Below are positions 27,601-35,462 of a DNA stretch of 64,000 bases, in pieces. Position numbers and translations under genes: made by a program. The notes beneath the pieces were generated by a model, which was not told the origin of the DNA, did no database searches, and was given only the letters and a program-made list of their open reading frames with translations. How positions within the stretch are numbered: the first letter of the stretch is position 1; each line of letters opens with the position of its first letter. This DNA comes from Mucilaginibacter sp. 14171R-50 (lineage in GTDB: Bacteria; Bacteroidota; Bacteroidia; Sphingobacteriales; Sphingobacteriaceae), in NCBI RefSeq assembly GCF_010093045.1, contig NZ_CP048115.1, positions 620,001 through 684,000 on the forward strand, given 5' to 3'.

Positions 27601-28806
27601 CGAATCGGTTGTTACGTTAGTTCGGTTGGTTGTCCAAACCTCAATTTTAGTAATGTTAATATTTGAGCTGATAATAGGGATATTGGCCAGCGCCCTGTTA
27701 TAATTATTGCGGAAATATTGAGACAGAAAGAAGTGCTTGTTGCTTTCGTAATCGGCAGCAGTGATGTTTATATTTTGCTGCTGCGCCCCGTTATTGATTG
27801 TTAAATTTTTTGATTGCGAGCGCTGTTGTGAAAAAATACTGGTAACGTCAAGCTTGCCAAACTTAAGCTTGGTTTTTACGCCGAACAACGCCTGGCTACC
27901 CGAAATCAAGGTGGTGTTCAAAGGCATACTTACGGTACCTGCCTCAATTTTCTGGATGATCTCATCAGGGTGCCCAGTATAGTCGAGCTTTATCTGGTTC
28001 TCAAACTGGAACTGCGCTTCTGTGTTGTAGTTGGTAGTTATCTTTAGCTTGTCGCCTATCTCTCCGGTAACGTTCAGTTGTATACGCTGGTCGAAGTTAA
28101 AGTTGAACTGGTTGCGCTGGCGGGTATTAAAAAGCGGGTTCTCATTTTTGTTTACCTGCCCGGCCAATATCACTTCGGCCGATCCCTGCGGGCGGATGTT
28201 GATATTAGAGCTGCCGAATATCTGCTCAAATGTTTTACTGCGCACCTTCATCTGCGGGATAAAGCCCGGCTGCTGCGATTCATAAGCATAGTTATCCGCC
28301 AGTTGTTTAAAATACTCGCGTTTAACACCCCGTTGCTGTAACAACAGGTATTCGGCAAAAGTTAGGTATTGCGGGGCGCGGTAAAGCAGGCTGCCTACAC
28401 GCTCGTATAAAATGTATTTATTGGTAGCGGCATCGTATTCGATAGTACGAACCAAACCCGGAGGGTCGGCAAAAAATATCCCGTTGCGCTGCCTTTTGCT
28501 CTGCGGTTCGTTAAAACTGATGGGGCCAGGCTTTATCCCGGTATCAATTTTAGCGGCAACTGGTGCTGCTTGCTGTTGCCCCTGCTGCACCGGTGGGCGC
28601 TGACCAATTTGCTGTGGTTGGTTAGGCTGTTGCTGCGAATTAGGCACTTGCTGCCCCGGCCGCGGGCTGGTTGGTTGCTGACCTGTTGTTTGCTGGCCCG
28701 GAGGCCTTTGAACAGGCGTTTGCTGTGCAAACAATTTCCCCACCCCGCCTAAAGCAGATACCATGAGTATAACTACAAAAAGCTTGGTAGTAAAAATTCT
28801 AATCAA
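21610..28806 (-). CDS. sprA: SprA/Sov, outer-membrane translocon of the type IX secretion system
   Basis: At 2398 residues it matches the size of SprA of gliding Bacteroidota, which forms a very large 36-strand outer-membrane barrel through which T9SS cargo leaves. Start is TTG at 28806; the signal peptide ends KLFA before Gln28. A low-complexity Pro/Gln linker (about 30-85) follows. Conserved blocks include GSSNINIRPQGSAEVILAGQ, then FNFDQRIQLNVTGEIGDKLK, NFSGEFAKLMPGSPG, VWFDELRLTDFDQRGGWAA and a C-terminus rich in barrel strands ending NTSFTNFGINLKLLLQ. It is 23 bases after ruvA. Other T9SS core genes are not in the window. Confidence 0.96.
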   Translation of the reverse strand: MIRIFTTKLFVVILMVSALGGVGKLFAQQTPVQRPPGQQTTGQQPTSPRPGQQVPNSQQQPNQPQQIGQRPPVQQGQQQAAPVAAKIDTGIKPGPISFNEPQSKRQRNGIFFADPPGLVRTIEYDAATNKYILYERVGSLLYRAPQYLTFAEYLLLQQRGVKREYFKQLADNYAYESQQPGFIPQMKVRSKTFEQIFGSSNINIRPQGSAEVILAGQVNKNENPLFNTRQRNQFNFNFDQRIQLNVTGEIGDKLKITTNYNTEAQFQFENQIKLDYTGHPDEIIQKIEAGTVSMPLNTTLISGSQALFGVKTKLKFGKLDVTSIFSQQRSQSKNLTINNGAQQQNINITAADYESNKHFFLSQYFRNNYNRALANIPIISSNINITKIEVWTTNRTNVTTDSRDILAFIDLGENRPYNTALVQGGPGFSALPAGFKGPGFTQQSNSLLNNLPAGARNTNSNDAANYFRATGATDNYAKLTYARKLTDKEFTLHPQLGYISLNYPLNNDEVLAVAYQYSVNGVQYQVGEFSSDRAVDPNTPTVLYTKLLKNELLKTNLPTWDLMMKNIYSLGAYQISPTDFKLNISRLDDKSGIEKTIMDEGQNTKGKRWLQITGVDNLDQQNDKRPDGYFDFLEGITIDSQQGRIMFPVLEPFGSDLAKQFTAGEADLAARYSYQPLYDSTKTIAQQLFPKLNRYLIKGTYTSQSGSEYQLNAVNIPQGSVVVTAGSVKLQEGTDYTIDYNAGRIRVLNQALLASGQSINIKLENNELFGVQQKSLFGSRLDYHFSDKLLLGGTIMHLTEQPITQNEIVGEESISNTIWGLDANYSTNSRFLTRLVDKIPFINTKAPSTINFSGEFAKLMPGSPGALNFAGSRNGTSYLDDFENSRSVIDIKSAISWQISGTPQMFPESDRFDDLSYGFNRARLAFYNIDPIFYTSSGTANISRNELSNHYVRQVIEQEVFPYKQSTTGQPLSLSTLNMVFYPTVRGPYNYTTTGINPDGSLQNPKNRWGGMFRKLETNDFESLNVGYIEFWVMDPFIYKPNAAGGDLYFNLGSVSEDILKDGRKSLENGLPVDAAGADKVDETNWGRVSKLQPVINAFDNNPESRKLQDVGIDGLNDNDEKVKFAPILQQVQGQLNSQAAAAFSNDPSSDDYQYYQGAALDQAGAGILERYSRYNGTEGNSKTAEQSQAELGIQTSASTSLPDGEDINRDNNMSQTDEYFQYRVSIRPQDMIVGQNFINDKITSNIKLPNGTTQPVTWYQFRIPITDYQSKVGNIQDFKAIRFMRMFMTNFADTSILRFATLQLVRGEWRTFNAENSQTNVIADPAIINPVVDGSTLDVQAVNIEENGNRSPIPYVVPPGINRQRNYNNLQTDTKLNEQSLSLNVANLRDGYSRAAFRTFFNDLRSYKRIQMFIHAEGDQLKDNDLSGFVRLGVDYQDNYYEYEVPLAITQPGTRDPGAIWPANNELDLQLSILVDAKLARNNAKLNGQPWPFTVPFVYTDGRNKVTIKGQPDLSRLRTIMLGVRNPYKPGGLPGDDGLNKTGTVWFDELRLTDFDQRGGWAATARVDAALADFANITVSGSKSTIGFGTLDSRIGDRNRSDNQAIDASASVELGKFFPEKSGIRIPAYVNISTQVSNPQYDPGSPDVELKKSLAAAPTSQARDSIKNVTTDYTMRKSINFTNVHKERTDPSATVHVWDIENFAATYAYTEYQHHDFIVENDFAKTYRVALNYNYNKEPKYYAPFAKIIKSNLLALARDFNFSILPSRLNFSINFDRFYSENTLRNNDPNNFIPIPTSFNKNFNITRVYGIGWNLSKSLSLDIDATNLSVVDEPAGRINGLKRDTLWENLWRLGRTTNYNHTINLNWTAPVNKLPGLDWTALTVRYSTNFNWQSQPEFAINDPTYDVGNSIQNARTIQLNPNLNFSNFYNKFSALRKGRNEKKGAAKFFTGLLTSIKSISGTYSRTEGTFLPGYLPQSNFFGQDLTYDAPGIGFLLGSQADLRNRAVANGWITTDTLQNQLYVRSFNEDIHLRSIIEPVPDLRIELIAFKTQDRNYQTNFKYLASTNSIESLSPVTSGTYSISFMSLATAFSKGGSVDNTSPAYQKFLDNRAVVSQRLGRTNPNSGGAAGGFADGYGPNAQNVLVPAFLAAYAGKDAGSANTSQFPNIPIPNWQISYGGLGRLPFFADLFESFDLKHGYRSSYNVSSYTTLLQYQENNGAVSSRDFNNDFLPFYQFSQVAIFEQFVPLLGADVRFKNSMTVNFEYRKTRSLNLSLLNSQLAQQDENILVFGFGYRPKNFRMPWGLFGTGARTDNDINFKLDVAVRDNKTLIYRADVPNAEVSSGAQNITLRPSIDYVINQRFNLNLFYDSNITKPYTSQAFNTSFTNFGINLKLLLQ

Positions 28807-28829
28807 GTGTATAAATTATTGCAAAGTAA

Positions 28830-29414
28830 TTATAAGCTTTTTAGCGCAGATTTAATCAATTGTTCAACAGTTAAAACACTGCTGCTTTTACTTATTTCCT
28901 GCTCTAATACTTTTTCTGCAACGTTACGAACAAATCCAAGCATTACAAGGGCAGAAAGGGCTTCATCTTTTGCCGTTTTTAACCCTGGCATAACCGTTAA
29001 AGTGTCAGGTCCTTCTTTTTTAAGCTTGTCCTGCAGTTCTAAAATTACCCGCTGGGCCGATTTTGGGCCAATGCCCTTTATACGCTGTATAGCCGCTACA
29101 TTACCCTGCACAATAGCCGCTTGTATTTCGGCCGGGGTTATGGAAGAGAGCATCATGCGGCCGGTATTAGGCCCGATGCCCGATATGGATATCAGGTGCA
29201 TAAACAGCCTGCGTTCGCCTTCGGTGGCAAAGCCATACAATGTATGCGCATCTTCTTTTACATGTAGCCATATAAACAACTTGCAGCGCTCCTCGGCAGG
29301 CAATTGCGAGTAGGTATTTAATGAGATATTAATGTGATAGCCAACCCCTCCGGCATCAATCACCACATGCGCGGCGCCTTTAAACACCAGTTTACCATCA
29401 ATGTAATCGTACAT
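28830..29414 (-). CDS. ruvA: Holliday junction branch migration protein RuvA
   Basis: Tetrameric DNA-binding part of the RuvAB branch-migration motor. The N-terminal OB domain (MYDYIDGKLVFKG...VGYHINIS) is followed by two helix-hairpin-helix motifs (LISISGIGPNTGRMML and IQRIKGIGPKSAQRVILEL). The C-terminal RuvB-binding domain ends ALSALVMLGFVRNVAEKVL. Its 194-residue length is normal. The start is two bases after the maeB stop, and sprA follows 23 bases after its own stop, so maeB-ruvA-sprA is one operon. RuvB and RuvC are elsewhere, which is common in Bacteroidota. Confidence 0.97.
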   Translation of the reverse strand: MYDYIDGKLVFKGAAHVVIDAGGVGYHINISLNTYSQLPAEERCKLFIWLHVKEDAHTLYGFATEGERRLFMHLISISGIGPNTGRMMLSSITPAEIQAAIVQGNVAAIQRIKGIGPKSAQRVILELQDKLKKEGPDTLTVMPGLKTAKDEALSALVMLGFVRNVAEKVLEQEISKSSSVLTVEQLIKSALKSL

Positions 29415-29416
29415 AC

Positions 29417-31726
29417 TTATTTGGTTTTACCGGTTTTTGACGGCTTTCTGTTACTTTCGGCGCATTTTACCTGGGCGTCAATTACAGCTATGGTAACCAT
29501 ATTAACAATTTCGCGTACCGAACTACCCAGTTGCAGTACGTGCACGGGTTTTTTCATACCCAGCAGTATCGGGCCAACAGCCTCGGCACCGCCAATTTCC
29601 TGTAACAACTTGTAGGCTATGTTACCCGATGCCAATCCCGGGAATATTAATGTGTTGGCAGGTTTACCACTTAAAGTAGAGAAGGGAAAGTTATCAGCCA
29701 ACAGCGAAGAGTTCAGCGCAAAGTTTGCCTGCATTTCCCCGTCAACAATCATTTCGGGGTACTTTTCGTGAAGTATGCGCACGGTTTCCCGTGTTTTTTC
29801 AGGGATCTCGCCCTCATTTGAGCCAAAGTTTGAGTAAGATAATATACCTATGCGGGGTTTTATATTGAACTGTGCAACCGATCGTTCCATCAACACGGTA
29901 ATATCTACCAGTTCCTGCGCGGTAGGGTTAATATTTACGGTTGTATCGCCAAAAAAAACAGGGCCTTTCTCGGTTATCATCAGGTACATACCTGCAACAC
30001 GGTTTACGCCCGCTTCGGTACCTATTATCTGTAAGGCCGGTTTAATTGTTGTAGCGTAATCCTTTGTCAAGCCCGATATCAGGGCGTCAGCCTCACCAAA
30101 ATGAACCATACACGCACCGTAATAGTTACGGTCTATCATCATTTTTTTGGCTTCGAACAGGGTAACCCCCTTACGCTGGCGCTTATTAAACAGGAACTGC
30201 GCAAACTCAAGCGAGCGTTCGGTTTTTATTTTAGGATCGATGATCTGCACATCGCCCAGGTCAAGCTCATTCTCGCGCATTATTTCGCGTATCTTATCGG
30301 CGTTGCCTAACAGTATCGGTGTTGCAATACCCTCGTCTTTAACTATCTGCGCTGCTCGCAATATTTTGTAGGTATCTGCTTCGGCAAACACAACGCGTTT
30401 GGGGTTTTGCTTGGCTTTGTTGGTTACATCGCGCAGTATTTTATTGTTATTGCCTAATCGGGATAATAACTCCTCGTTATAAGCATCCCAGTCGGTAATG
30501 GTTTTACGCGCCACGCCCGACTCGATGGCTGCTTTAGCAACTGCCGCAGAAACTTCGGTAATTAAGCGCTGGTCCATTGGTTTGGGGATGATGTAATCGC
30601 GGCCAAACTTAAGGTTGGTGATGCCGTAAGCCAGGTTAACGGCTTCGGGTACTGGCTTTTTAGCCATTTCGGCTATGGCCTTTACCGCCGCTATCTTCAT
30701 TTCTTCGTTTATGGCCGTAGCCCTTACATCCAGCGCGCCGCGAAAAATGTACGGGAAGCCCAATACGTTGTTCACCTGGTTAGGAAAATCCGACCGGCCG
30801 GTTGCCATAATGATATCCTTGCGGGCGGCATGGCCCAGGTCATATGAAATTTCGGGCTCGGGGTTAGCCATTGCAAACACAATAGGGTTTTTAGCCATAC
30901 TAACCAGCATAGCCGGTGTAACCACATTACCTGCCGACAAGCCTACAAACACATCTGCGTTCTTCATAGCATCGGCCAGGGTAGTAATATCTTTGCGCTG
31001 CGTGGCAAACTGCATGCGCATCTCGTCGAGGTCGGTGCGATCGGGGGTGAGCAGGCCGTTGATATCAAACATCACCAGGTTCTCTTTTTTAACCCCCAGC
31101 GACAAGTACATTTTCGTGCAGGATACGGCAGCCGCGCCGGCGCCGTTCACTACCATTTTTATTTTATCGAGCCTTTTACCCTGAATCTCGCAGGCGTTCA
31201 TTAATGCCGCGCCTGATATAATGGCCGTACCGTGCTGATCATCGTGCATTACGGGTATCTTCATTTCGGCCTTTAGCCTGCGTTCTATCTCAAAGCAGGT
31301 TGGTGCCGATATATCTTCAAGGTTTATACCCCCAAAAGTTGGCTCAAGCGCCTTTACGATATTTACAAATTCATCAACTGTTTTGGCGTTTATCTCCAGG
31401 TCAAATACATCGATATCAGCATATATCTTAAATAATAAACCCTTCCCTTCCATCACGGGCTTACTGGCTTCGGGGCCAATATTACCCAGGCCAAGTACAG
31501 CAGTACCATTACTTATAACGGCCACCAGGTTACCTTTGGCGGTGTATTTATACACGTCTTCAACATTATCGGCAATACGCAGGCAGGGCTCGGCAACCCC
31601 CGGCGAATAGGCTAAAGTAAGGTCGCGCTGAGAATTGGTAGGTTTCGTTGGTACTACCTGTATTTTTCCAGGGCGGCCTTTTGCGTGATAATTAAGGGCT
31701 TCCTGTTTACGATTGGGTTTATTCAT
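29417..31726 (-). CDS. maeB: NADP-dependent malic enzyme with phosphotransacetylase-like domain
   Basis: Decarboxylates malate to pyruvate with NADP, supplying NADPH and C3 units. I use ATG 31726 (769 residues); a TTG at 31741 is also open. The N-terminal malic domain shows [14 protein letters not shown], the substrate block [20 protein letters not shown] and [19 protein letters not shown]. The NAD-binding part has [12 protein letters not shown]. From about residue 430 a phosphotransacetylase-like domain follows ([35 protein letters not shown]), the MaeB fusion; in E. coli that domain serves control rather than catalysis. A TAATTTTG element lies 20 bases upstream. It heads the ruvA-sprA operon. 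Confidence 0.95.
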   Translation of the reverse strand: MNKPNRKQEALNYHAKGRPGKIQVVPTKPTNSQRDLTLAYSPGVAEPCLRIADNVEDVYKYTAKGNLVAVISNGTAVLGLGNIGPEASKPVMEGKGLLFKIYADIDVFDLEINAKTVDEFVNIVKALEPTFGGINLEDISAPTCFEIERRLKAEMKIPVMHDDQHGTAIISGAALMNACEIQGKRLDKIKMVVNGAGAAAVSCTKMYLSLGVKKENLVMFDINGLLTPDRTDLDEMRMQFATQRKDITTLADAMKNADVFVGLSAGNVVTPAMLVSMAKNPIVFAMANPEPEISYDLGHAARKDIIMATGRSDFPNQVNNVLGFPYIFRGALDVRATAINEEMKIAAVKAIAEMAKKPVPEAVNLAYGITNLKFGRDYIIPKPMDQRLITEVSAAVAKAAIESGVARKTITDWDAYNEELLSRLGNNNKILRDVTNKAKQNPKRVVFAEADTYKILRAAQIVKDEGIATPILLGNADKIREIMRENELDLGDVQIIDPKIKTERSLEFAQFLFNKRQRKGVTLFEAKKMMIDRNYYGACMVHFGEADALISGLTKDYATTIKPALQIIGTEAGVNRVAGMYLMITEKGPVFFGDTTVNINPTAQELVDITVLMERSVAQFNIKPRIGILSYSNFGSNEGEIPEKTRETVRILHEKYPEMIVDGEMQANFALNSSLLADNFPFSTLSGKPANTLIFPGLASGNIAYKLLQEIGGAEAVGPILLGMKKPVHVLQLGSSVREIVNMVTIAVIDAQVKCAESNRKPSKTGKTK

Positions 31727-31746
31727 GGTCTCAAAATTCAAGCGCT

Positions 31747-31754
31747 CAAAATTA
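31747..31754 (-). promoter_or_regulatory. -7 element TAATTTTG for maeB-ruvA-sprA
   Basis: Minus-strand TAATTTTG matches TAnnTTTG, 20 bases before the maeB ATG. It is the only promoter candidate I see for this operon, and hence for sprA. Confidence 0.5.
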
Positions 31755-31784
31755 CAATTACTTTTCGAGATGTGCAGACGTACG

Positions 31785-31881
31785 AATTTCAGATGTGCAG
31801 ATTTTTATGAATACCGGGTTCCCTGAAACATGCATGGCGTTATCTGCTCTTTGTGCGCCCTTGAACCTGCACTCCTAAATT
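31785..31881. repeat. Imperfect palindrome after the lytic transglycosylase gene
   Basis: AATTTCAGATGTGCAGATT (31785-31803) pairs with mismatches to the stretch at 31861-31881, whose complement reads AATTTAGGAGTGCAGGTTCAA. The left side also repeats GATGTGCAGA near 31769. The right arm begins within the stop codon of the transglycosylase gene, the placement shared by the other palindromes. Confidence 0.5.
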
Positions 31882-33118
31882 ACCCTTGTCCTATGTTAAC
31901 CGTTAAACCAGGCATTAGCGGCAAAGTTGTATTAGAGCCTAACGACTTGTTCCACCGCATCAGGTCTTCAACCTTTACGCCATACTGGCTGGCAATGCCC
32001 GAAAGTGTTTCGCCTCTTTTTGTAGTATGGGTAGTTGGTGTAACCAATTTACCGGCAACCATTACCTGTTGAACAGGCATAGCCGGTTTTACCGGCTCGG
32101 GCGGCGGGGCAATGGCTATATACTGTATCGGCCTGAGTACCGGGATGGGTGCACTGATATCTGCGATGGCTTTTCGTAAAATAGCGGCGCGGTCGTTTTC
32201 AATTTTGGGGATAACAATTTTGCGCGGTACAGCGGCGGTGCCATTAACAAGCTGCTGGCGATACGAGGGGTTTAGCGTACAAATATCTTTTAAAGGCATG
32301 CCTAAGGCCTGCGCCACCCGGTTAAGTGAAACAAACTTATTTACCATAACGGTATCGGTAACAATAGCGAGGTTGCCGGTTTGAGGTACTATGTAATGAT
32401 ACTTGTGATACTTCATTACATAGTTTATGGCGATAAACGCGGGCACATATCCGCGTGTTTCGGCAGGCAGCAGTTCGCGTATCGACCAAAAATCGTGCGT
32501 GCCGGTTTGTTCAAGCGCATGTAATACATTGCTTTTGCCACAATTGTATGATGCAATGGCCAGCAGCCAGTCGCCAAATTGCTGATAGGCATCTTTAAGA
32601 TAGGCGGCGGCAGCGTTGCTGGCTTGCACCGGGTCGCGGCGCTCGTCAACATAATCGGTCATACTTAAGCCGTATATCTTGGCCGTTTCTGACATAAACT
32701 GCCATGGCCCGGCTGCACCCACTCTTGAAATTGCATTCGGGTTAAGCGCCGACTCTACTATCGAAAGGTACTTAATTTCATCGGGGATCCCGGCCTCTTT
32801 AAACGCCTTTTCATAAATGGGAAAGTAATATCTCGAAAGCCCCATCATACGGCCCATCTCGTCCTTGCGCCGGGTGTAATTATCTATATACGCCTGCACA
32901 TAGCCGTTATAATCTAAAGGCACCTCCTGTTGAACAGAGTCGAGGCGGCGTTTGAAGATGTTATTCTGGTAAACTGATACCGGCGTTTGTACTGCTGGCA
33001 GCAATACGTTGGTATCTTGCTGAACAATTTCGGCCATACAGGGGGCCGGTTCCACGTTATCTGCTTTAACTATTTGTAGGGATAATACACAAATAATAAA
33101 AGTAAACAGTCTCTTCAT
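31880..33118 (-). CDS. Membrane-bound lytic transglycosylase, MltD-like (SLT plus LysM)
   Basis: Cleaves peptidoglycan glycan strands to anhydromuropeptides. I choose ATG 33118 (412 residues) because it gives a clean signal peptide ending IVKA; an upstream ATG at 33136 is open. The SLT domain has the catalytic Glu in LSIVESALNPNAISRVGAAG, then GPWQFMSETAKIYGL, and the closing LLAIASYNCGKSNV. A Pro-rich linker joins one LysM domain at the C-terminus (KRGETLSGIASQYGVKVEDL). gatA lies 53 bases upstream on the same strand. Predicted periplasmic; mature N-terminus Asp, not Gln. Confidence 0.92.
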   Translation of the reverse strand: MKRLFTFIICVLSLQIVKADNVEPAPCMAEIVQQDTNVLLPAVQTPVSVYQNNIFKRRLDSVQQEVPLDYNGYVQAYIDNYTRRKDEMGRMMGLSRYYFPIYEKAFKEAGIPDEIKYLSIVESALNPNAISRVGAAGPWQFMSETAKIYGLSMTDYVDERRDPVQASNAAAAYLKDAYQQFGDWLLAIASYNCGKSNVLHALEQTGTHDFWSIRELLPAETRGYVPAFIAINYVMKYHKYHYIVPQTGNLAIVTDTVMVNKFVSLNRVAQALGMPLKDICTLNPSYRQQLVNGTAAVPRKIVIPKIENDRAAILRKAIADISAPIPVLRPIQYIAIAPPPEPVKPAMPVQQVMVAGKLVTPTTHTTKRGETLSGIASQYGVKVEDLMRWNKSLGSNTTLPLMPGLTVNIGQG

Positions 33119-33171
33119 AATTAGGGCAATTCTCAAAAACTTCGACGATTATTTACTAATATATTAAATAA

Positions 33172-34596
33172 TTATAGCTGCATGAAATAGTCTGAAAAAT
33201 TAAGCAGCGCTTGCTCGTCGAAACTTTTAGTTAATAATTGTAACCCTAACGGCAAACCCTTACTGTTATTGCCCGCCGGGAGCGAAATTGCAGGCATCCC
33301 TGCCAGCGAAGCCTGCACCGTAAAAATATCGTACAGGTAAGTTACCACCGGGTCCTTTTCTTTAAGGCCCAGGGCAAATGCGGGTTCAGGAGCGGTAGGG
33401 GTTAATATAAAATCAAAATTATTTAAAAGCCTGTTTGTTTCATTTTGGATGAGCCGGCGCACTTTTTGCGCTTTAGCATAGTAAGCATCGTAATACCCCG
33501 CGCTCAAAACGAAAGTTCCCAGCATGATACGACGCTTTACTTCTTTACCAAAACCTTCGGACCGCGAAAGTTTATAGGTCGATTCCAGGTCGGTAGCGTT
33601 GGGACTGCGGTAGCCGTAATGTACCCCATCGTAACGGGCAAGGTTTGATGATGCCTCGGCCATAGCAAGGATGTAATAAGTGGGCACCAGGTAATCCAGT
33701 AATTCAAAAGAGATGGGCGTTACCGTATGGCCATCGGCCCGGAGTTTTTCGATATAATGGGTTAGCGTGGCTTTTACATCGGCGTTTACGCCAGGGCTTG
33801 ATAATGCTTCCTGCAGGTAGGCGATCTTTTTTTTGCCGGTTTCCTTTTTCAGGCTTCCTGACTCCGGAACAGGCATTTGAGATACCGTACTGTCGTGTTC
33901 ATCAGCACCGGCCAAAACCTCTAATAATAAGGCGGCATCGGCAACAGAGCGCGTCAGCGGACCCACCTGATCAAAAGATGAGGCGTAGCTGATAATACCA
34001 TGCCTTGATATGCGGCCATAGGTCGGTTTTAGCCCAATTACCCCGCAAAACGATGCGGGCTGCCTTACCGAACCGCCCGTATCGGTACCGATTGCCGCGT
34101 GGCACATGCCTGCCTGCACTGCAACCGCCGAGCCGCCCGACGAGCCGCCGGATACGTGAGCTTCATCAGCGTAGTTTTTTACCGGGCCAAAAAAAGAATT
34201 TTCGTTTGCCGCGCCCATCGCAAATTCGTCACAATTGCAGCGGCCGATTATAATGGCATCTTCGGCCAGCAAGCGTTCTACTACCGTTGATGAATATATT
34301 GAGGTAAAATCTTTTAAAATTTTTGATGACGCGGTAACCTTATGCCCTTTGTAGCAGATATTATCCTTTATGGCAATTACCATCCCTGCAAGCTTACCGG
34401 CGGTGCCGTTTGCTATGCGTAAATCAATATTTTTTGCAGAGATCAGGGCCTCATCCTCAAAAACTTCGTTAAAAACATTTAGATGCGCTTTTGCCTTTAT
34501 CTGCTGCAGGTAGCCTGTTACCAGGCTTTCAGCTGTGATCTCCCCACTTTTTAACCCGCTCTTAATTTCCGAATAAGAGGTGTAGTTTTTAGCCAT
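33172..34596 (-). CDS. gatA: Asp-tRNA(Asn)/Glu-tRNA(Gln) amidotransferase subunit A
   Basis: Glutaminase subunit of GatCAB, which turns mis-charged Glu-tRNA(Gln) or Asp-tRNA(Asn) into the correct forms. The amidase signature triad is visible: Lys in VIAIKDNICYKG, cis-Ser in GTDTGGSVRQPASFCG and nucleophile Ser in VSGGSSGGSAVAVQAG. Its 474 residues are normal. GatB and GatC are not adjacent, as in many Bacteroidota. The start lies only 15 bases after a hairpin and T run that ends the tatA transcript, so its own expression needs a promoter inside that hairpin or read-through. No TAnnTTTG element is seen. Confidence 0.95.
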   Translation of the reverse strand: MAKNYTSYSEIKSGLKSGEITAESLVTGYLQQIKAKAHLNVFNEVFEDEALISAKNIDLRIANGTAGKLAGMVIAIKDNICYKGHKVTASSKILKDFTSIYSSTVVERLLAEDAIIIGRCNCDEFAMGAANENSFFGPVKNYADEAHVSGGSSGGSAVAVQAGMCHAAIGTDTGGSVRQPASFCGVIGLKPTYGRISRHGIISYASSFDQVGPLTRSVADAALLLEVLAGADEHDSTVSQMPVPESGSLKKETGKKKIAYLQEALSSPGVNADVKATLTHYIEKLRADGHTVTPISFELLDYLVPTYYILAMAEASSNLARYDGVHYGYRSPNATDLESTYKLSRSEGFGKEVKRRIMLGTFVLSAGYYDAYYAKAQKVRRLIQNETNRLLNNFDFILTPTAPEPAFALGLKEKDPVVTYLYDIFTVQASLAGMPAISLPAGNNSKGLPLGLQLLTKSFDEQALLNFSDYFMQL

Positions 34597-34604
34597 GGGC
34601 CTAA

Positions 34605-34652
34605 AATAAAAAACTTATCCGTTGAAGCATAACTATTTCAACAGATAAGTTT
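34605..34652 (-). terminator. Terminator after tatA, directly before gatA
   Basis: AAACTTATC (34611-34619) and GATAAGTTT (34644-34652) pair perfectly, with inner GTTGAA/TTCAAC pairs; a T-rich run follows on the minus strand. The end is about 10 bases before the gatA start, so it could act as an attenuator for gatA. Confidence 0.75.
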
Positions 34653-34697
34653 ATACGGTAAAACAGCGGTTATGCTGTACAAGAAAGGTGCAGAAAA

Positions 34698-34883
34698 TTA
34701 AACCTTGGTTTTATCTTCTGTAGTAGTTGTGTTTGCGGTATTGGTTTCGCCGTTTTGCGCGTCTTTAAACTCTTTTACGCCGCGGCCCAAACCCTTCATT
34801 AGTTCGGGTATTTTTTTACCACCGAACATAATTAATATCGCAATAATGATCAGAATGATTTCTGGTGCGCCTAATCCACCCAT
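34698..34883 (-). CDS. tatA: Twin-arginine translocase subunit TatA/TatE
   Basis: A 61-residue minimal TatA: a short periplasmic start (MGGLGAPE), one membrane helix (about 7-21), the hinge [20 protein letters not shown] with amphipathic helix, and a short Thr/Asn-rich tail. TatA oligomers open the path for folded proteins bound by TatBC. It is 36 bases after a second TatA-type gene and is followed by a strong terminator. tatC is not in the window. TatA and TatE cannot be told apart by sequence. Confidence 0.93.
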   Translation of the reverse strand: MGGLGAPEIILIIIAILIMFGGKKIPELMKGLGRGVKEFKDAQNGETNTANTTTTEDKTKV

Positions 34884-34919
34884 GATTTTTAAGTTTTATG
34901 TATGTTAATATTTTTGTTA

Positions 34920-35408
34920 TTATTTATATTCTTCTTCTGTAGTTTTATTAACCGGCTCTTCGGCTTTGGTTAAATCGATACTGCTGTTAGCGCTACCGGT
35001 AACAGGGTGTTTCAATTCCTCGGGCTGGTGTTCAAAAGCAGCATCCTTCGCTACTTCACCGTCAACAACAGGTGCTGTATCCTCAATTGCATCAGTACCT
35101 ACAGCATGGCCTTCAAATGCGGGCAAAGTGCCGGCAACGGGCTCGTAAGTATACCCTGCAGGTTCGTTTTCGTCTGTAACTTCAGGTTCGGCTTTCTTTT
35201 CTACTTTTTTATCCTCGTAATTATTTATCTGATTGTTTATCTCGCGCTTAACATCTTCAGATGCATCTTTAAAATCGCGGATACCCTTCCCTAACCCACG
35301 CGCAAGTTCGGGAAGCTTATTGCCGCCAAAAAGCATGAGTGCCGCGAATAATATCAAGATCATTTCGCCGCTGCCTATATTCAAAAATAAAAAGACTGAA
35401 TTTAACAT
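34920..35408 (-). CDS. Second TatA/TatB-type subunit with long acidic tail
   Basis: A 162-residue TatA-family protein. I use ATG 35408, which gives a short periplasmic start, a membrane helix (about 8-26) and the hinge FGGNKLPELARGLGKGIRDFKDA. The amphipathic helix is followed by about 100 residues rich in Glu, Pro and Ala, much longer than in the neighbouring TatA. The FGG hinge is TatA-like, whereas length and tail recall TatB, so it may do TatB work. It is 54 bases after the EnvC-like gene and has its own TATATTTG element 19 bases upstream. Confidence 0.85.
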   Translation of the reverse strand: MLNSVFLFLNIGSGEMILILFAALMLFGGNKLPELARGLGKGIRDFKDASEDVKREINNQINNYEDKKVEKKAEPEVTDENEPAGYTYEPVAGTLPAFEGHAVGTDAIEDTAPVVDGEVAKDAAFEHQPEELKHPVTGSANSSIDLTKAEEPVNKTTEEEYK

Positions 35409-35427
35409 CTGTATTAAATTAAGGTTA

Positions 35428-35435
35428 CAAATATA
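35428..35435 (-). promoter_or_regulatory. -7 element TATATTTG for the TatA pair
   Basis: Minus-strand TATATTTG lies 19 bases before the ATG at 35408, in the gap after the EnvC-like gene. It suggests that the two Tat genes can be transcribed apart from the genes before them. Confidence 0.5.
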
Positions 35436-35462
35436 CACAATTTGAATAGTATATGTTTAAAA

